Part shown: positions 8,871 to 16,695 of the stretch, in pieces | Layout: every line of letters starts with the position of its first letter | How positions within the stretch are numbered: the stretch's first letter is position 1 | Assembly: GCA_009692185.1 (NCBI GenBank) | Contig: SHZT01000001.1 | Location: 1-64,000 of the forward strand | From: Gemmatimonadota bacterium | GTDB taxonomy: Bacteria > Gemmatimonadota > Gemmatimonadetes > Gemmatimonadales > GWC2-71-9 | DNA length: 64,000 bases | Direction of reading: 5' to 3' | Program-made: the position numbers and the translations under genes | The notes under the pieces: model-generated | The model's input: the letters and a program-made list of their open reading frames with translations, nothing else | The model's database searches: none | What the model was told of the DNA's origin: nothing

Positions 8871-11800
8871 ATGACACGCACCTGCGGGATCGTCCTGGCC
8901 ATGGCCGCGTTGTGGTTGCCGGGCGTGGCCGGTGCCCAAACGCCCGCAATGGTGGGCAGTGACGAAGAGGAGTACCTCCGGTGGCTTCAAGTCGCCGGCC
9001 TGGTGCCCCTCTCGGAGTGGACGGTGCGCCCGTTCTCCTCCCGTGACCTGAAACGCCTTGAACCCCCTGCCTTCGGCCACCCGTGGTCCTTCCGGCGGTC
9101 CTTGCGAGCCGCAGAGCATTCTGGCCCGTACATCAATCCTCTGCCGTTCGCGAACCGCACCTCGGTCAACAGCGGCTTCCCCTGGGGCTTCAACGACGGG
9201 CCTGTGTGGCAAGGCCGAGGCTTAACCACCGCCGTGAGTGGCGGGCTGGCGGCGTCGTGGGGGCCTTTGTCCCTCACGTTGTTGCCCACCGCTTTCGTGG
9301 CCCAGAATGCCGGCTTCGCGCTCCAGGACAACGGGCGCACGGACAGCCTCAAGTTCGCCCACGGCTACCCCCCGCTACTCGTGGATGCGCCCCAGCGCTT
9401 CGGAGACGGGACGTATGTGCGGACCGATCCGGGTCAGAGCACATTCCGCCTCGACCTCCCGGTGGTCACGGTGGGCGTGTCCACGGCGAACGAATGGTGG
9501 GGGCCAGCGGCGTCACAGCCGATACTGCTGGGCAACAACGCCGGTGGGTTTCCGCATGTGTTCCTGGGCAATTCCGAGCCGATCAACCTCGGTGTCGGCA
9601 CGGTATCCGGCCGCCTGCTATGGGGCGATCTCCGGCAGTCGGCGTACACCCCCGCCGTCGCGGAGGATGCCCGTCGGCTGGCGACGGGCCTGGTCGGTGT
9701 CTTTCGCCCGCGCGGGGCGACGGGAGTGGAAATTGGCGGAGGGCGGTTCTTCCAGGAGAGTTGGCCCGCTGGCGGGCTGACATGGTCGAGCTGGGCCAGG
9801 CCCCTGAGCGCGTTTCTGAGATCCGACCGCGGCAGTCGCACCATTGATCCATCGGATCCCAACGCGGATCCGCCGAACCAGACCGCCTCCCTCTGGATGC
9901 GGTGGGCCGTGCCGCGTGCCGGCGTCGAGTTCTACGCCGAGTACGGCAAGGACGACGACAACTGGGACCTGCGGGACTACATCGCCGAGCCGGAGAACAC
10001 GGGCGGCTACGTCCTGGGCCTTCGCAAGCTGTGGGGTCTCTCTCAAAGTGGCTTCTGGAGTGCCGGAGTCGAGCGCCTGGACCTGCGGCCGTCGCAGTGG
10101 ACCACCGGCCGGCCTGGCGGTGGGGTGATGTACCGCCATGGCTCGAACATCACCCAGGGACATAGCGAACGCGGCCAAATCCTCGGCTCGGCGTTCGGCA
10201 TCGGAGGGTTTGCGTCGAGCGTGACGCTGAATCGGTACACCAGCACCGGGCGGTGGCGCCTCACCTGGATGCGGGCACTTCAGCAGGACGCGCGCAACCT
10301 GGTGTCGGTGCTTGACGGCCGCGTGCAGCGAGTGAGCGCCTACCGGCCGGACGGCTACGACATGGTACACGCGATTGGTGTCGAGGCCGTTCGATTCCGC
10401 GGACCGCTCACGTTCTCCGGCGGTCTCACGGCGATGTATGAGTTCAACCGTTACTTGGGCAACGATGCGGCCAACCTGCATGCGTGGGTGGGGGTGAGCT
10501 GGGATCCGTCGGCGAGCGGACGACCCTACCAACGGGAGACGGGAGACGAGAGACCGGGTCTTCCCTCACCCCGTTTGCTCCCTGCACCGCGCTTCACCCT
10601 CGACGCGTCCACGCTCGACGTCAGCGGGCCGGCGGTGGACCGCGCACGCCTCGATCAGCTCCTGGGCGCGCCAGCCGACGGCTTCTTGTTGCGCTCCCCT
10701 TCTTCGCTGATATCGGGCGCCGACGACCGACGACCGATTGCCAACGCCCCTCACGTGCGTCTCCTCGCCCCCGAAATCCGGCTCGTCCGCAACTCGGCGA
10801 TTCCCTTCTCGCTGAATGATGGGCCACTGTGGGCCGGTGCCGGAAGCAACATGATGGTCACCGGCGGGTTTCGCGGAGTGTGGGGACCGGTGAGCATCGT
10901 GGTCGCGCCGCAGGTCACCTGGAGCCAGAACAAGCCGTTCGCCATGCCGGACCCTCGGTTCTTCCCCATTCCCATTCCGGCGGGGCGGGATTCCCTGGCG
11001 TCTCCCTGGCATATCCGCCCCGGCTCGATTGACCTGCCCGTCCGGTTCGGGACTGCCGGGTTCACGCGGGTGCACCCCGGGCAAAGCACGCTGGCCGTGC
11101 GGGCTGGGGCGCTGGAAACCGGTTTCTCGAGCGAGAACGAGTGGTGGGGACCGGGAGTCCGGAACGCGATCGTCCTGAGCAACAACGCGCCTGGCTTCCC
11201 GCACTTCTTCGTGCGCACGGGCCGGCCGTTGGCCACGCCGATCGGCGACATCGAGGGCCGGTGGCTGGCCGGCGGGCTGGCCGAATCGCATTACTTCGAC
11301 CGGGACGCCTCCAACAACCTTCGCTCCATGAGCGCGCTGGCCATGACGTGGCAGCCCCGGTGGGTACCGGACCTGACCCTCGGCCTTACGCGGTCCGTGT
11401 ATGCCCCCGTCAACGGTTGGAGTGCTCTGCCGCTCGATTTCTTCAACGCGCTCGTCGCGTTCCCCGGGCACCCGAACGACCGCGCGATGGACGATTCCAC
11501 GCAGACGCCCGGCCCGGACCAGGTCTATTCCTGGTTCGGCCGCTGGGTGTTTCCCGCAGCAGGGCTCGAGATCTACGGCGAGTTCGCGAAGACCGAACTT
11601 CCCGCATCGCTGAGGGACTGGCTGATTTCGCCCGGTCATACGACGGGGTTCACGCTTGGCCTTCAATGGGCCCGACCGCTCGCGAGCCGGGACTCCGCGC
11701 CAGCCCTGCGCCTCCAGGCAGAGTTCACCGGTCTGGAAAAGAGTGCCACGTTCCGCCAAAAACCGATCGGTACCTATTACGCGAGTCCCGCCGTGATCCA

Positions 11801-12185
11801 GGGATACACCAACGACGGTCAGGTGCTGGGCGCGAGCATCGGGCCTGGGGCATCGAGCCATTGGCTGGCCGTGGATTACGTGGACCGGCATTGGGAGGCG
11901 GGGGTGTTTGCGGGACGTATCCGGTGGGACAACGACGCGCTCTACACGGTGAACCTGATCAGCCCGTACTTGAGCTACTGGTGCATGCACGACGTCTCCC
12001 TGTTCGGCGGCGTGCGGGGCGGCTATCGGGGGGCCCTTGGCACCGTCGCCGCGTCCATCTCGACCGGCACGCGGTACGACGTCTGGTTCCGGAACACGTT
12101 CGTGTGCGGGAAGGACTTCAAGCCGGGCTATGCGACGGATGTGAAGAACACGACGTTGGAGATTCGGTACACGGTTCCGTTCTGA
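8871..12185 (+). CDS. Tandem-duplicated capsule assembly protein (two Wzi-type barrels)
   Basis: A 1104-residue outer-membrane protein with a signal peptide (MTRTCGIVLAMAALWLPGVA then GA-QTP). It carries two homologous halves of roughly 500 residues. Each half has an F-N-DGP-W-GRG/GAG motif (FNDGPVWQGRG; LNDGPLWAGAG), then S-ENEWWGP (TANEWWGPAAS; SENEWWGPGVR), a NNAxGFPHxF motif and alternating beta-strand patterns. Wzi of E. coli is a single 18-strand barrel that anchors group 1 capsule; here one chain encodes two. The linker (about residues 550-625) contains short heptamer repeats. ATG 8871 is preferred because a clean signal peptide starts there, although the frame is open far upstream. 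The protein probably binds or helps assemble the exported polymer at the cell surface. Confidence 0.82.
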   Translation: MTRTCGIVLAMAALWLPGVAGAQTPAMVGSDEEEYLRWLQVAGLVPLSEWTVRPFSSRDLKRLEPPAFGHPWSFRRSLRAAEHSGPYINPLPFANRTSVNSGFPWGFNDGPVWQGRGLTTAVSGGLAASWGPLSLTLLPTAFVAQNAGFALQDNGRTDSLKFAHGYPPLLVDAPQRFGDGTYVRTDPGQSTFRLDLPVVTVGVSTANEWWGPAASQPILLGNNAGGFPHVFLGNSEPINLGVGTVSGRLLWGDLRQSAYTPAVAEDARRLATGLVGVFRPRGATGVEIGGGRFFQESWPAGGLTWSSWARPLSAFLRSDRGSRTIDPSDPNADPPNQTASLWMRWAVPRAGVEFYAEYGKDDDNWDLRDYIAEPENTGGYVLGLRKLWGLSQSGFWSAGVERLDLRPSQWTTGRPGGGVMYRHGSNITQGHSERGQILGSAFGIGGFASSVTLNRYTSTGRWRLTWMRALQQDARNLVSVLDGRVQRVSAYRPDGYDMVHAIGVEAVRFRGPLTFSGGLTAMYEFNRYLGNDAANLHAWVGVSWDPSASGRPYQRETGDERPGLPSPRLLPAPRFTLDASTLDVSGPAVDRARLDQLLGAPADGFLLRSPSSLISGADDRRPIANAPHVRLLAPEIRLVRNSAIPFSLNDGPLWAGAGSNMMVTGGFRGVWGPVSIVVAPQVTWSQNKPFAMPDPRFFPIPIPAGRDSLASPWHIRPGSIDLPVRFGTAGFTRVHPGQSTLAVRAGALETGFSSENEWWGPGVRNAIVLSNNAPGFPHFFVRTGRPLATPIGDIEGRWLAGGLAESHYFDRDASNNLRSMSALAMTWQPRWVPDLTLGLTRSVYAPVNGWSALPLDFFNALVAFPGHPNDRAMDDSTQTPGPDQVYSWFGRWVFPAAGLEIYGEFAKTELPASLRDWLISPGHTTGFTLGLQWARPLASRDSAPALRLQAEFTGLEKSATFRQKPIGTYYASPAVIQGYTNDGQVLGASIGPGASSHWLAVDYVDRHWEAGVFAGRIRWDNDALYTVNLISPYLSYWCMHDVSLFGGVRGGYRGALGTVAASISTGTRYDVWFRNTFVCGKDFKPGYATDVKNTTLEIRYTVPF
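10534..10735 (+). repeat. Short heptamer repeats in the linker of the double-barrel gene
   Basis: GGGAGAC occurs twice plus one variant at 10534-10554, and GACGACC occurs twice at 10722-10735. Both sit in the linker between the two Wzi-like halves and keep the reading frame. They suggest this linker tolerates repeat-driven length changes. Confidence 0.5.
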
Positions 12186-12222
12186 GCGTCGTGACGGGCC
12201 TGGTGGAGCTCAAGTCGGCGTC

Positions 12223-12345
12223 CGGTCCCAAGCTGAAGCCTGGGCTCGACGGGTTGCACAGTCCTCAAGGACACACGCTTCAGCGTTGCCCTTGACGCCG
12301 AGCCCAGCCCCTCGCTGTGCTCGGGGCAGACTCTTCAGGCTGGGA
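12223..12345 (+). repeat. Structured dispersed repeat, copy A
   Basis: A block of about 76 bases (12230-12305) is nearly identical to 12813-12889. It starts CTGAAGCCTGGGCTCG and ends CGCCGAGCCCA, with the inner inverted repeat GTCCT-CA-AGGAC. The outer arms TGGGCTCG and CGAGCCCA pair, so the unit folds into nested stems. This looks like a REP or small mobile repeat. No transposase of the REP-associated type is visible in the window. Confidence 0.7.
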
Positions 12346-12449
12346 CCAGTCGCGAAGCGCGTTCTTCTCATACCCTCGCGTTCTTTTGCCTATGCTACCG
12401 GCCCCGCATACATTGATTATTGACGCCTCAAGTGCATGGGGAGGCGGCA

Positions 12450-12773
12450 ATGCCAGTAGCGAAACTGTCCCGTAACTTCTACGAGAAGTTCGGCGACGAG
12501 CTCACCGACGAATTGGTGAATTGTCTGAACACCATCGAATCGAGTTACCGGCTGGAGTTGCGGGATCTATTTGACGCCCATTTTGGGCGTTTCGAAGCAA
12601 GGCTGGAGCATCGGATCGCCGACCTTCGGGGCGAGTTGCGGGCGGAGATCCACAAGGAGATCGGCTCGGTTCGCGCAGAAATAGGAGCATTCCGGGCGGA
12701 GTTGATCAAGTGGATGTTCGCCTTCTGGGTCCCGGTCGCCTTGGCGGTAATCGGGCTCTACTTCAAGCCGTAG
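12450..12773 (+). CDS. Small tail-anchored coiled-coil protein
   Basis: A 107-residue protein starting MPVAKLSRNFYEKFGDELTD. A charged heptad-rich coiled coil (FEARLEHRIADLRGELRAE onward) is followed by one C-terminal hydrophobic helix (LIKWMFAFWVPVALAVIGLY). ATG 12450 has a strong GGGGAGG site. From memory, similar small proteins recur in Gemmatimonadota genomes, usually in accessory regions; their function is not known to me. The gene is bracketed by two copies of a structured repeat, which may have moved with it. It probably sits in the inner membrane with the coiled coil in the cytoplasm. Confidence 0.72.
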   Translation: MPVAKLSRNFYEKFGDELTDELVNCLNTIESSYRLELRDLFDAHFGRFEARLEHRIADLRGELRAEIHKEIGSVRAEIGAFRAELIKWMFAFWVPVALAVIGLYFKP

Positions 12774-12808
12774 ACGTACCGGAAGCCGCAGGCCTCCCCA
12801 TCACGTTT

Positions 12809-12906
12809 CCCAGGCTGAAGCCTGGGCTCGGCGAGTTGTACTGTCCTCAAGGACACACCCTTCAGCGTTGCCCGTCGGCGCCGAGCCCACCTTTCAGGGT
12901 GGGACA
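12809..12906 (+). repeat. Structured dispersed repeat, copy B
   Basis: This is the second copy of the element at 12223. It opens with a perfect hairpin CCCAGGC-TGAA-GCCTGGG, shares GTCCTCAAGGACACAC and TTCAGCGTTGCCC with copy A, and closes with CCCACC...GGTGGG. Its end lies just beyond the vapC stop, where it could also act as a transcription terminator. Confidence 0.7.
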
Positions 12907-12912
12907 CCGGAA

Positions 12913-13296
12913 TCAGACGCGGAGCAGTTGCGGCAGGTGGTCGAAGTGCTGGTCTCGCGCGTAGAGCACCAGGTCGTGCTGAAGGGCCAGCGCCGCGATC
13001 CACATGTCGTTGGTCGGAATGGGCGTGCCCTGCTGGCGGAGCTGGCGGTACACCGTGGCGTAGTGGTGGGTGGTTTGCTCGTCCGGGAAAAGGGCGGAAA
13101 CGCCTTCTCTCATGAGGAACCGACGGAGGGTGCGTTCGTTGGCCGGCCCTTGCGACCCCACCGCGAACCCCGCTCGCAGTTCTCCCAACACCGCGAACGC
13201 CATATACACCGCCTCGGCCCTCTCGAGCGTCTCGGCTACGCCCGGCGCGTTCTTGCAGAAGTCCACGTAGCGATTAGTGTCGAGCGCCAGCCTCAC
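12913..13296 (-). CDS. vapC: VapC-family PIN-domain toxin
   Basis: A 127-residue PIN-domain ribonuclease. The acidic metal-binding residues are visible: Asp6 in LALDTNRYVDF, a glutamate in AVLGELRAGF, and aspartates in PTNDMWIAALAL and ARDQHFDHLP. Expected activity is Mg-dependent cleavage of tRNA or rRNA when not bound by antitoxin. Its start overlaps the antitoxin stop by ATGA, the usual vapBC order. Nothing looks degraded, so the pair may be active. Confidence 0.88.
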   Translation of the reverse strand: MRLALDTNRYVDFCKNAPGVAETLERAEAVYMAFAVLGELRAGFAVGSQGPANERTLRRFLMREGVSALFPDEQTTHHYATVYRQLRQQGTPIPTNDMWIAALALQHDLVLYARDQHFDHLPQLLRV

Positions 13297-13535
13297 CGCC
13301 AGAGAGCCTCGTCCACCCGATGCTGGTCAGTCAGCGCCCGCTCGAACTCGGGGTCCTCCCGCCAGGTTCCAGCGAGGTCGTCGAGGACCCGTCGTCTGGA
13401 CGGGGCATCCTCGGCGCCCAGCGCCTGCCCCAATGCGCGGAGGGCCACCTCGTTCATGCTCTTCCCTTCGCGTTTCGCCAGCGCGCGGAGGGCTCGGTCG
13501 ACAGCCGGCGGGATATTGCGGATCGTGTATTGCAT
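13293..13535 (-). CDS. vapB: VapB-like ribbon-helix-helix antitoxin
   Basis: An 80-residue antitoxin. The N-terminal beta strand and helices YTIRNIPPAVDRALRALAKR with EGKSMNEVALRAL form a ribbon-helix-helix DNA-binding domain. The C-terminal part (DDLAGTWREDPEFERAL) is the toxin-binding tail. The frame stays open upstream because a protease remnant is fused in frame, but ATG 13535 is the proper start: it falls within a 16-bp palindrome that is a plausible autoregulatory operator. It is coupled to vapC. Confidence 0.85.
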   Translation of the reverse strand: MQYTIRNIPPAVDRALRALAKREGKSMNEVALRALGQALGAEDAPSRRRVLDDLAGTWREDPEFERALTDQHRVDEALWR

Positions 13536-13544
13536 GCATGCAAT
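13529..13544. promoter_or_regulatory. 16-bp perfect palindrome over the vapB start
   Basis: ATTGCATGCATGCAAT is a perfect palindrome that includes the vapB start codon. VapB and other RHH antitoxins repress their own operon by binding such sites, so this is a candidate operator (inference). Confidence 0.5.
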
Positions 13545-13697
13545 GTAGGCATTGCAGGCGTCTTTGGCAAACACCAAATCCCACCATTTCAACCGGCGAG
13601 TTTCAGCAACGCCCGGACAGGGGAAAAGGCGCCGCCCCAACGGATCCACGCCCAGTCCGAATTCCTCCAGTGTGACCGCGCCCAGAATCGGATGCGC
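13536..13697 (-). pseudogene. C-terminal remnant of a retropepsin-like (clan AA) aspartic protease
   Basis: On the minus strand, after a TGA, the frame reads HPILGAVTLEEFGLGVDP and then LGRRLFPCPG. This matches the end of the small aspartic-protease-like family whose intact member lies at 49125-49496 (LLGVFALEGFRLAADPV...LVSVPG). The DTG active-site half is absent. The remnant continues in frame into vapB, so a joining deletion may have created the present vapB upstream region. Confidence 0.55.
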
Positions 13698-13823
13698 TCA
13701 TTGATCCGGATGAGGACAGACCCGATAGGGTGCTCGCTGGTGGTAGTTGAAAGAGACGCCTATATCCCCTTGACCCACTGATGGTTACGTAGCGATCTTC
13801 CCCTTCACCTTTCACCCGAGCCG

Positions 13824-13854
13824 TTGACGACTTTGCATCGCAAAGTACATTACG
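13824..13854 (+). promoter_or_regulatory. Palindromic promoter-operator, copy 2 (upstream of wza-2)
   Basis: TTGACG (13824-13829), the perfect inverted repeat ACTTTGC-ATC-GCAAAGT (13830-13846) and TACATT (13846-13851) repeat the arrangement seen at 592. The arm base T/A of copy 1 is replaced by C/G on both sides, a compensatory change that argues for selection on symmetry. The exporter start lies 167 bases downstream, so this copy has a leader that contains a gene remnant. Confidence 0.6.
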
Positions 13855-14026
13855 GCACGTCGGATGGCGGGCGGCCAACTTAGCGGAGGAGTGTGACATC
13901 CGGTTCGGGGTGGAACTACTATGCTATACGCCGGGCGAGTATCAGCGCAAACGGCAGGAGCTGGGCATCGTGCGGACGGCGACGGACGAGGGCATTGACC
14001 TTCTGGCGGTGGGCACACATGCATAA
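13853..14026 (+). pseudogene. C-terminal remnant of a nucleotidyltransferase (MNT-like) gene
   Basis: The frame reads WRAANLAEECDIRFGVELLC then YTPGEYQRKRQELGIVRTA and ends EGIDLLAVGTHA-stop. This is the C-terminal signature of minimal nucleotidyltransferase domain proteins (HEPN-MNT type). No start codon and no GSxAxG catalytic motif exist upstream, because the palindromic promoter lies immediately before it. The remnant overlaps the exporter start by eight bases. Confidence 0.6.
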
Positions 14027-16250
14027 GCAGTATTTTTCCCTTTTCCCTCTTCCCTTTTCCCGTCTTTTCCTCGGGCTGGTGCTCTTGGCTAGTCCGGTGG
14101 CCGCCCAGCAATTGCCCACGGCCTCGCAAGCCCAGAGCCTGCTGCAAATGCCCGGCGTCGCCGACTCTCTGCACCAGCGGCTCCAGCAATCCGGAATGAG
14201 TCAGGACCAGATTCGTGCCCGGTTGCGTGCCAGCGGCTACCCCGAGTCCCTGCTCGACCAGTACCTGGGGGCTTCGCGGCCCGGGCAGGGGGCGGCCGAG
14301 CCGGGGGCCCAGCAGTTGGCGGCAATCCAGGCCCTGGGCATTACGCTGGTCACGGAACGCAACCCGTTGCCGGTGGACACGGGATTCATTCGCCCCCGCG
14401 CCGACACGCTGGCGCCGCCGTCCCGCGTGTTCGGGGTGAATGTGTTCCGCCGCCGCACCAACCAGTTCCTCCCGACACTCGCCGGCCCGGTGCCGTCCGA
14501 CTATCGCCTGGGCCCGGGCGACATGACGGTGCTGATCCTCACCGGCGACGTGGAACTGGCCTACTCGCTTCCCGTGACGCGCGAAGGGTTCATGCTGATC
14601 CCGCAGGTGGGGCAGGTGTTCGTGTCCAACCTGACGCTCGACCAATTGCGCGACGTGCTGTACGCGCGCCTGGGCCGGGTGTATTCGGGCGTGCGGCGGG
14701 GGGACAACGCCACGACGCGCTTCGACGTGACGGTCGCCAACGTGCGGACGGTACAGGTCTACGTCGTGGGCGAGGTGAACCAGGCCAGCTCATACCAGGT
14801 CAGTGCTCTCAGCACGGTCCTGACAGCGCTCTATGCCGCGGGTGGCGTGACGGAACTGGCCAACACCCGCCGGATCGAGGTTCAGCGCGCCGGGAAGACC
14901 GTCTCGGCGTTCGATCTTTACGACTACATGCTACGGGGGGACACGCGAAACGACATCCGGCTCGAGACCGGAGATGTCATTTTCGTGCCGGTGCACGGAA
15001 CGCGCGCCTCGGTGTCCGGGGCGGTCACTCGGCCGGCGATCTACGAGTTGAACGCCGGCGAAACGCTGGCCGACCTGATCCGCTCGGCGGGCGGGTTCCG
15101 GGCGGATGCGGCGCTGAGGCGGCTGGCGATTCACAGAATACTACCCATGGCAGACCGGGGGCCGGGGCCTTATCCGAGAGCCGTAGTGGATGTGCCGCTC
15201 TCCCTGACTTCGACCGCGAACGGCGCACCGCGCACCGGGAACGGTGCGGTCGTTCCCCCGCTTGGGCTGGAGAACGGAGACTCCGTCGTGGTGGACTCGG
15301 TGCCGCCGCTCGGCGAGGGATCGCTCTTTGTCTCGGTCGCTGGCATGGTCACCAAGCCCGGCCGGTATGCGTGGCGGGAGGGCATTACACTCCGCGACCT
15401 GGTCTCGCTCGCGCGCGGACCCGCAGTGGGGGCATACCTTCAGGAGGCGGAAATCGCGCGGCTCCCCGAGGATCGCTCGGCGGGCCAGCTGGCGACGACG
15501 ATACGCGTTCCGCTGGATTCCACGTACCTGTTCGAGCGGGACTCGGCCGGCCGCTACGTGGGCCCGCCGGGAATGCCCTTCCCTGCCCGGGGTGCGCCCG
15601 AGGCCGTGCTCCAGCCGTTCGACAACGTCCTGATTCTCCGGCAGCCCAACTTCGAACTCCAGCGAACGGTGGCGATATTTGGGGAGGTCCGTTTCCCCGG
15701 CACGTATTCACTGCGGTCCAAGGATGACCGCCTGGCCAGCCTGGTAGACCGGGCAGGCGGGATGACGCCGAGGGCCTATCAGGCGGGCGTGCAGTTCTAC
15801 CGGAAGACCAACTCGGCCGGGCGTATCGACATTGACCTGACCGGTGCTCTGAGCAATCTGGCTGGCCGCGACAACATGATTCTCCAGCCGGACGACTCGA
15901 TATTCATTCCCGAGTATCAGCCGAGCGTCAAGGTGCTGGGCTCGGTGAACTCGCCGGGCAGTGTGCTGTGGCAGCAGGGCAAGGGCCTGGACTACTACAT
16001 CAGTGCCGCGGGTGGGTACTCATACAATGCCGACAAGGGCAGGACGAGCGTCAAGTTCGCCAATGGCGGCGTGAAGACGGTACGGCGGAAGATTCTGTTC
16101 GAGTCCAGCCTGAAGCCGGGGCCGGGTGCGGAGGTGTTCGTGCCGGCGCATGATCCCAACGCGCGGAAGGATTGGCTGGGGGCGATCGGGTCCATCGCGC
16201 AGATACTAGGGAGTACGGCGGCGATTATTGTGGCGGTGGTGAAGTTATAG
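14019..16250 (+). CDS. Second polysaccharide export protein (Wza/OPX family), five SLBB-like repeats
   Basis: A 743-residue paralogue of the protein at 628-3333. The signal peptide (MHKQYFSLFPLPFSRLFLGL then VLLASPVAA) is again built over TTTTCCC repeats. A shared helical segment (SGMSQDQIRARLRASGY) precedes Poly_export, which starts at YRLGPGDMTVLILTGDVE (about 161). SLBB-type units lie near 247, 330, 438, 551 and 637. The last helix (LGAIGSIAQILGSTAAIIVAVV) is the probable outer-membrane anchor. ATG 14019 gives the clean signal peptide; the open frame begins earlier in the overlapping remnant. Two such exporters suggest two polymers or two export stages. Confidence 0.88.
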   Translation: MHKQYFSLFPLPFSRLFLGLVLLASPVAAQQLPTASQAQSLLQMPGVADSLHQRLQQSGMSQDQIRARLRASGYPESLLDQYLGASRPGQGAAEPGAQQLAAIQALGITLVTERNPLPVDTGFIRPRADTLAPPSRVFGVNVFRRRTNQFLPTLAGPVPSDYRLGPGDMTVLILTGDVELAYSLPVTREGFMLIPQVGQVFVSNLTLDQLRDVLYARLGRVYSGVRRGDNATTRFDVTVANVRTVQVYVVGEVNQASSYQVSALSTVLTALYAAGGVTELANTRRIEVQRAGKTVSAFDLYDYMLRGDTRNDIRLETGDVIFVPVHGTRASVSGAVTRPAIYELNAGETLADLIRSAGGFRADAALRRLAIHRILPMADRGPGPYPRAVVDVPLSLTSTANGAPRTGNGAVVPPLGLENGDSVVVDSVPPLGEGSLFVSVAGMVTKPGRYAWREGITLRDLVSLARGPAVGAYLQEAEIARLPEDRSAGQLATTIRVPLDSTYLFERDSAGRYVGPPGMPFPARGAPEAVLQPFDNVLILRQPNFELQRTVAIFGEVRFPGTYSLRSKDDRLASLVDRAGGMTPRAYQAGVQFYRKTNSAGRIDIDLTGALSNLAGRDNMILQPDDSIFIPEYQPSVKVLGSVNSPGSVLWQQGKGLDYYISAAGGYSYNADKGRTSVKFANGGVKTVRRKILFESSLKPGPGAEVFVPAHDPNARKDWLGAIGSIAQILGSTAAIIVAVVKL
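14034..14061 (+). repeat. TTTTCCC heptamer array in the signal peptide of wza-2
   Basis: Four units (TTTTCCC, TTTTCCC, TCTTCCC, TTTTCCC) start five codons after the ATG, followed by a partial unit. Position and orientation match those in wza-1. Confidence 0.85.
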
Positions 16251-16425
16251 CCGCAGGAGCAGCGATGTCGCGGCCTTCGCGATGGCAACTCCCCTCTTAA
16301 GCGTCTTTGGCTTACCTTTCGCGCGCTCGATGTGGTAGGTGCGCCACGGCCTCTACGCAGGAGAAGAGGAACGTGGCGCTTGTCTCGTCTATAGAATCCC
16401 GGGGGCCCGTGGAGTGGATCAATAG

Positions 16426-16693
16426 GTGAAGGTCCAGCATATCGCCTCAGCCTGCGCGATCATTGAGCATCGGGGTGTTCGGGTGCTATGTGATCCCTGG
16501 CTCGTCGACGGGATCTACTACGGAGCATGGTACCATAACCCCCCGCTCTCCGTCACACCGCGAGACTTTCAGGACGTCGACTACATCTACCTCTCTCACA
16601 TACATGGAGGTCGGGTCCCACCTGTTCTTCAATCGCCGACCGGACGTGTACGAGCGATTGCCCTACCATTCGCTCAGCTACCTGCACGTCTAA
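16426..16693 (+). pseudogene. MBL-fold hydrolase with a large internal deletion
   Basis: GTG 16426 opens a metallo-beta-lactamase-fold N-terminus (CDPWLVDGIYYGAWYHNPPL and VDYIYLSHIH). The metal motif HxHxDH stops after HIH. Immediately afterwards, in another frame, the sequence reads VGSHLFFNRRPDVYERLPYH and SLSYLHV-stop, which looks like the C-terminal end of the same kind of protein. The first 60 and last 25 or so residues seem to have been joined by deletion of the middle, with loss of frame near 16606. Such MBL proteins often accompany ulosonic-acid genes in surface-sugar loci. Confidence 0.62.
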
Positions 16694-16695
16694 GC

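Noticed and set aside
10566-11990. Minus-strand open frame of 474 codons opposite the Wzi-like gene
   Set aside because: Composition is Arg/Pro/His-rich with no domain, and the opposite strand encodes two matching Wzi-like halves.
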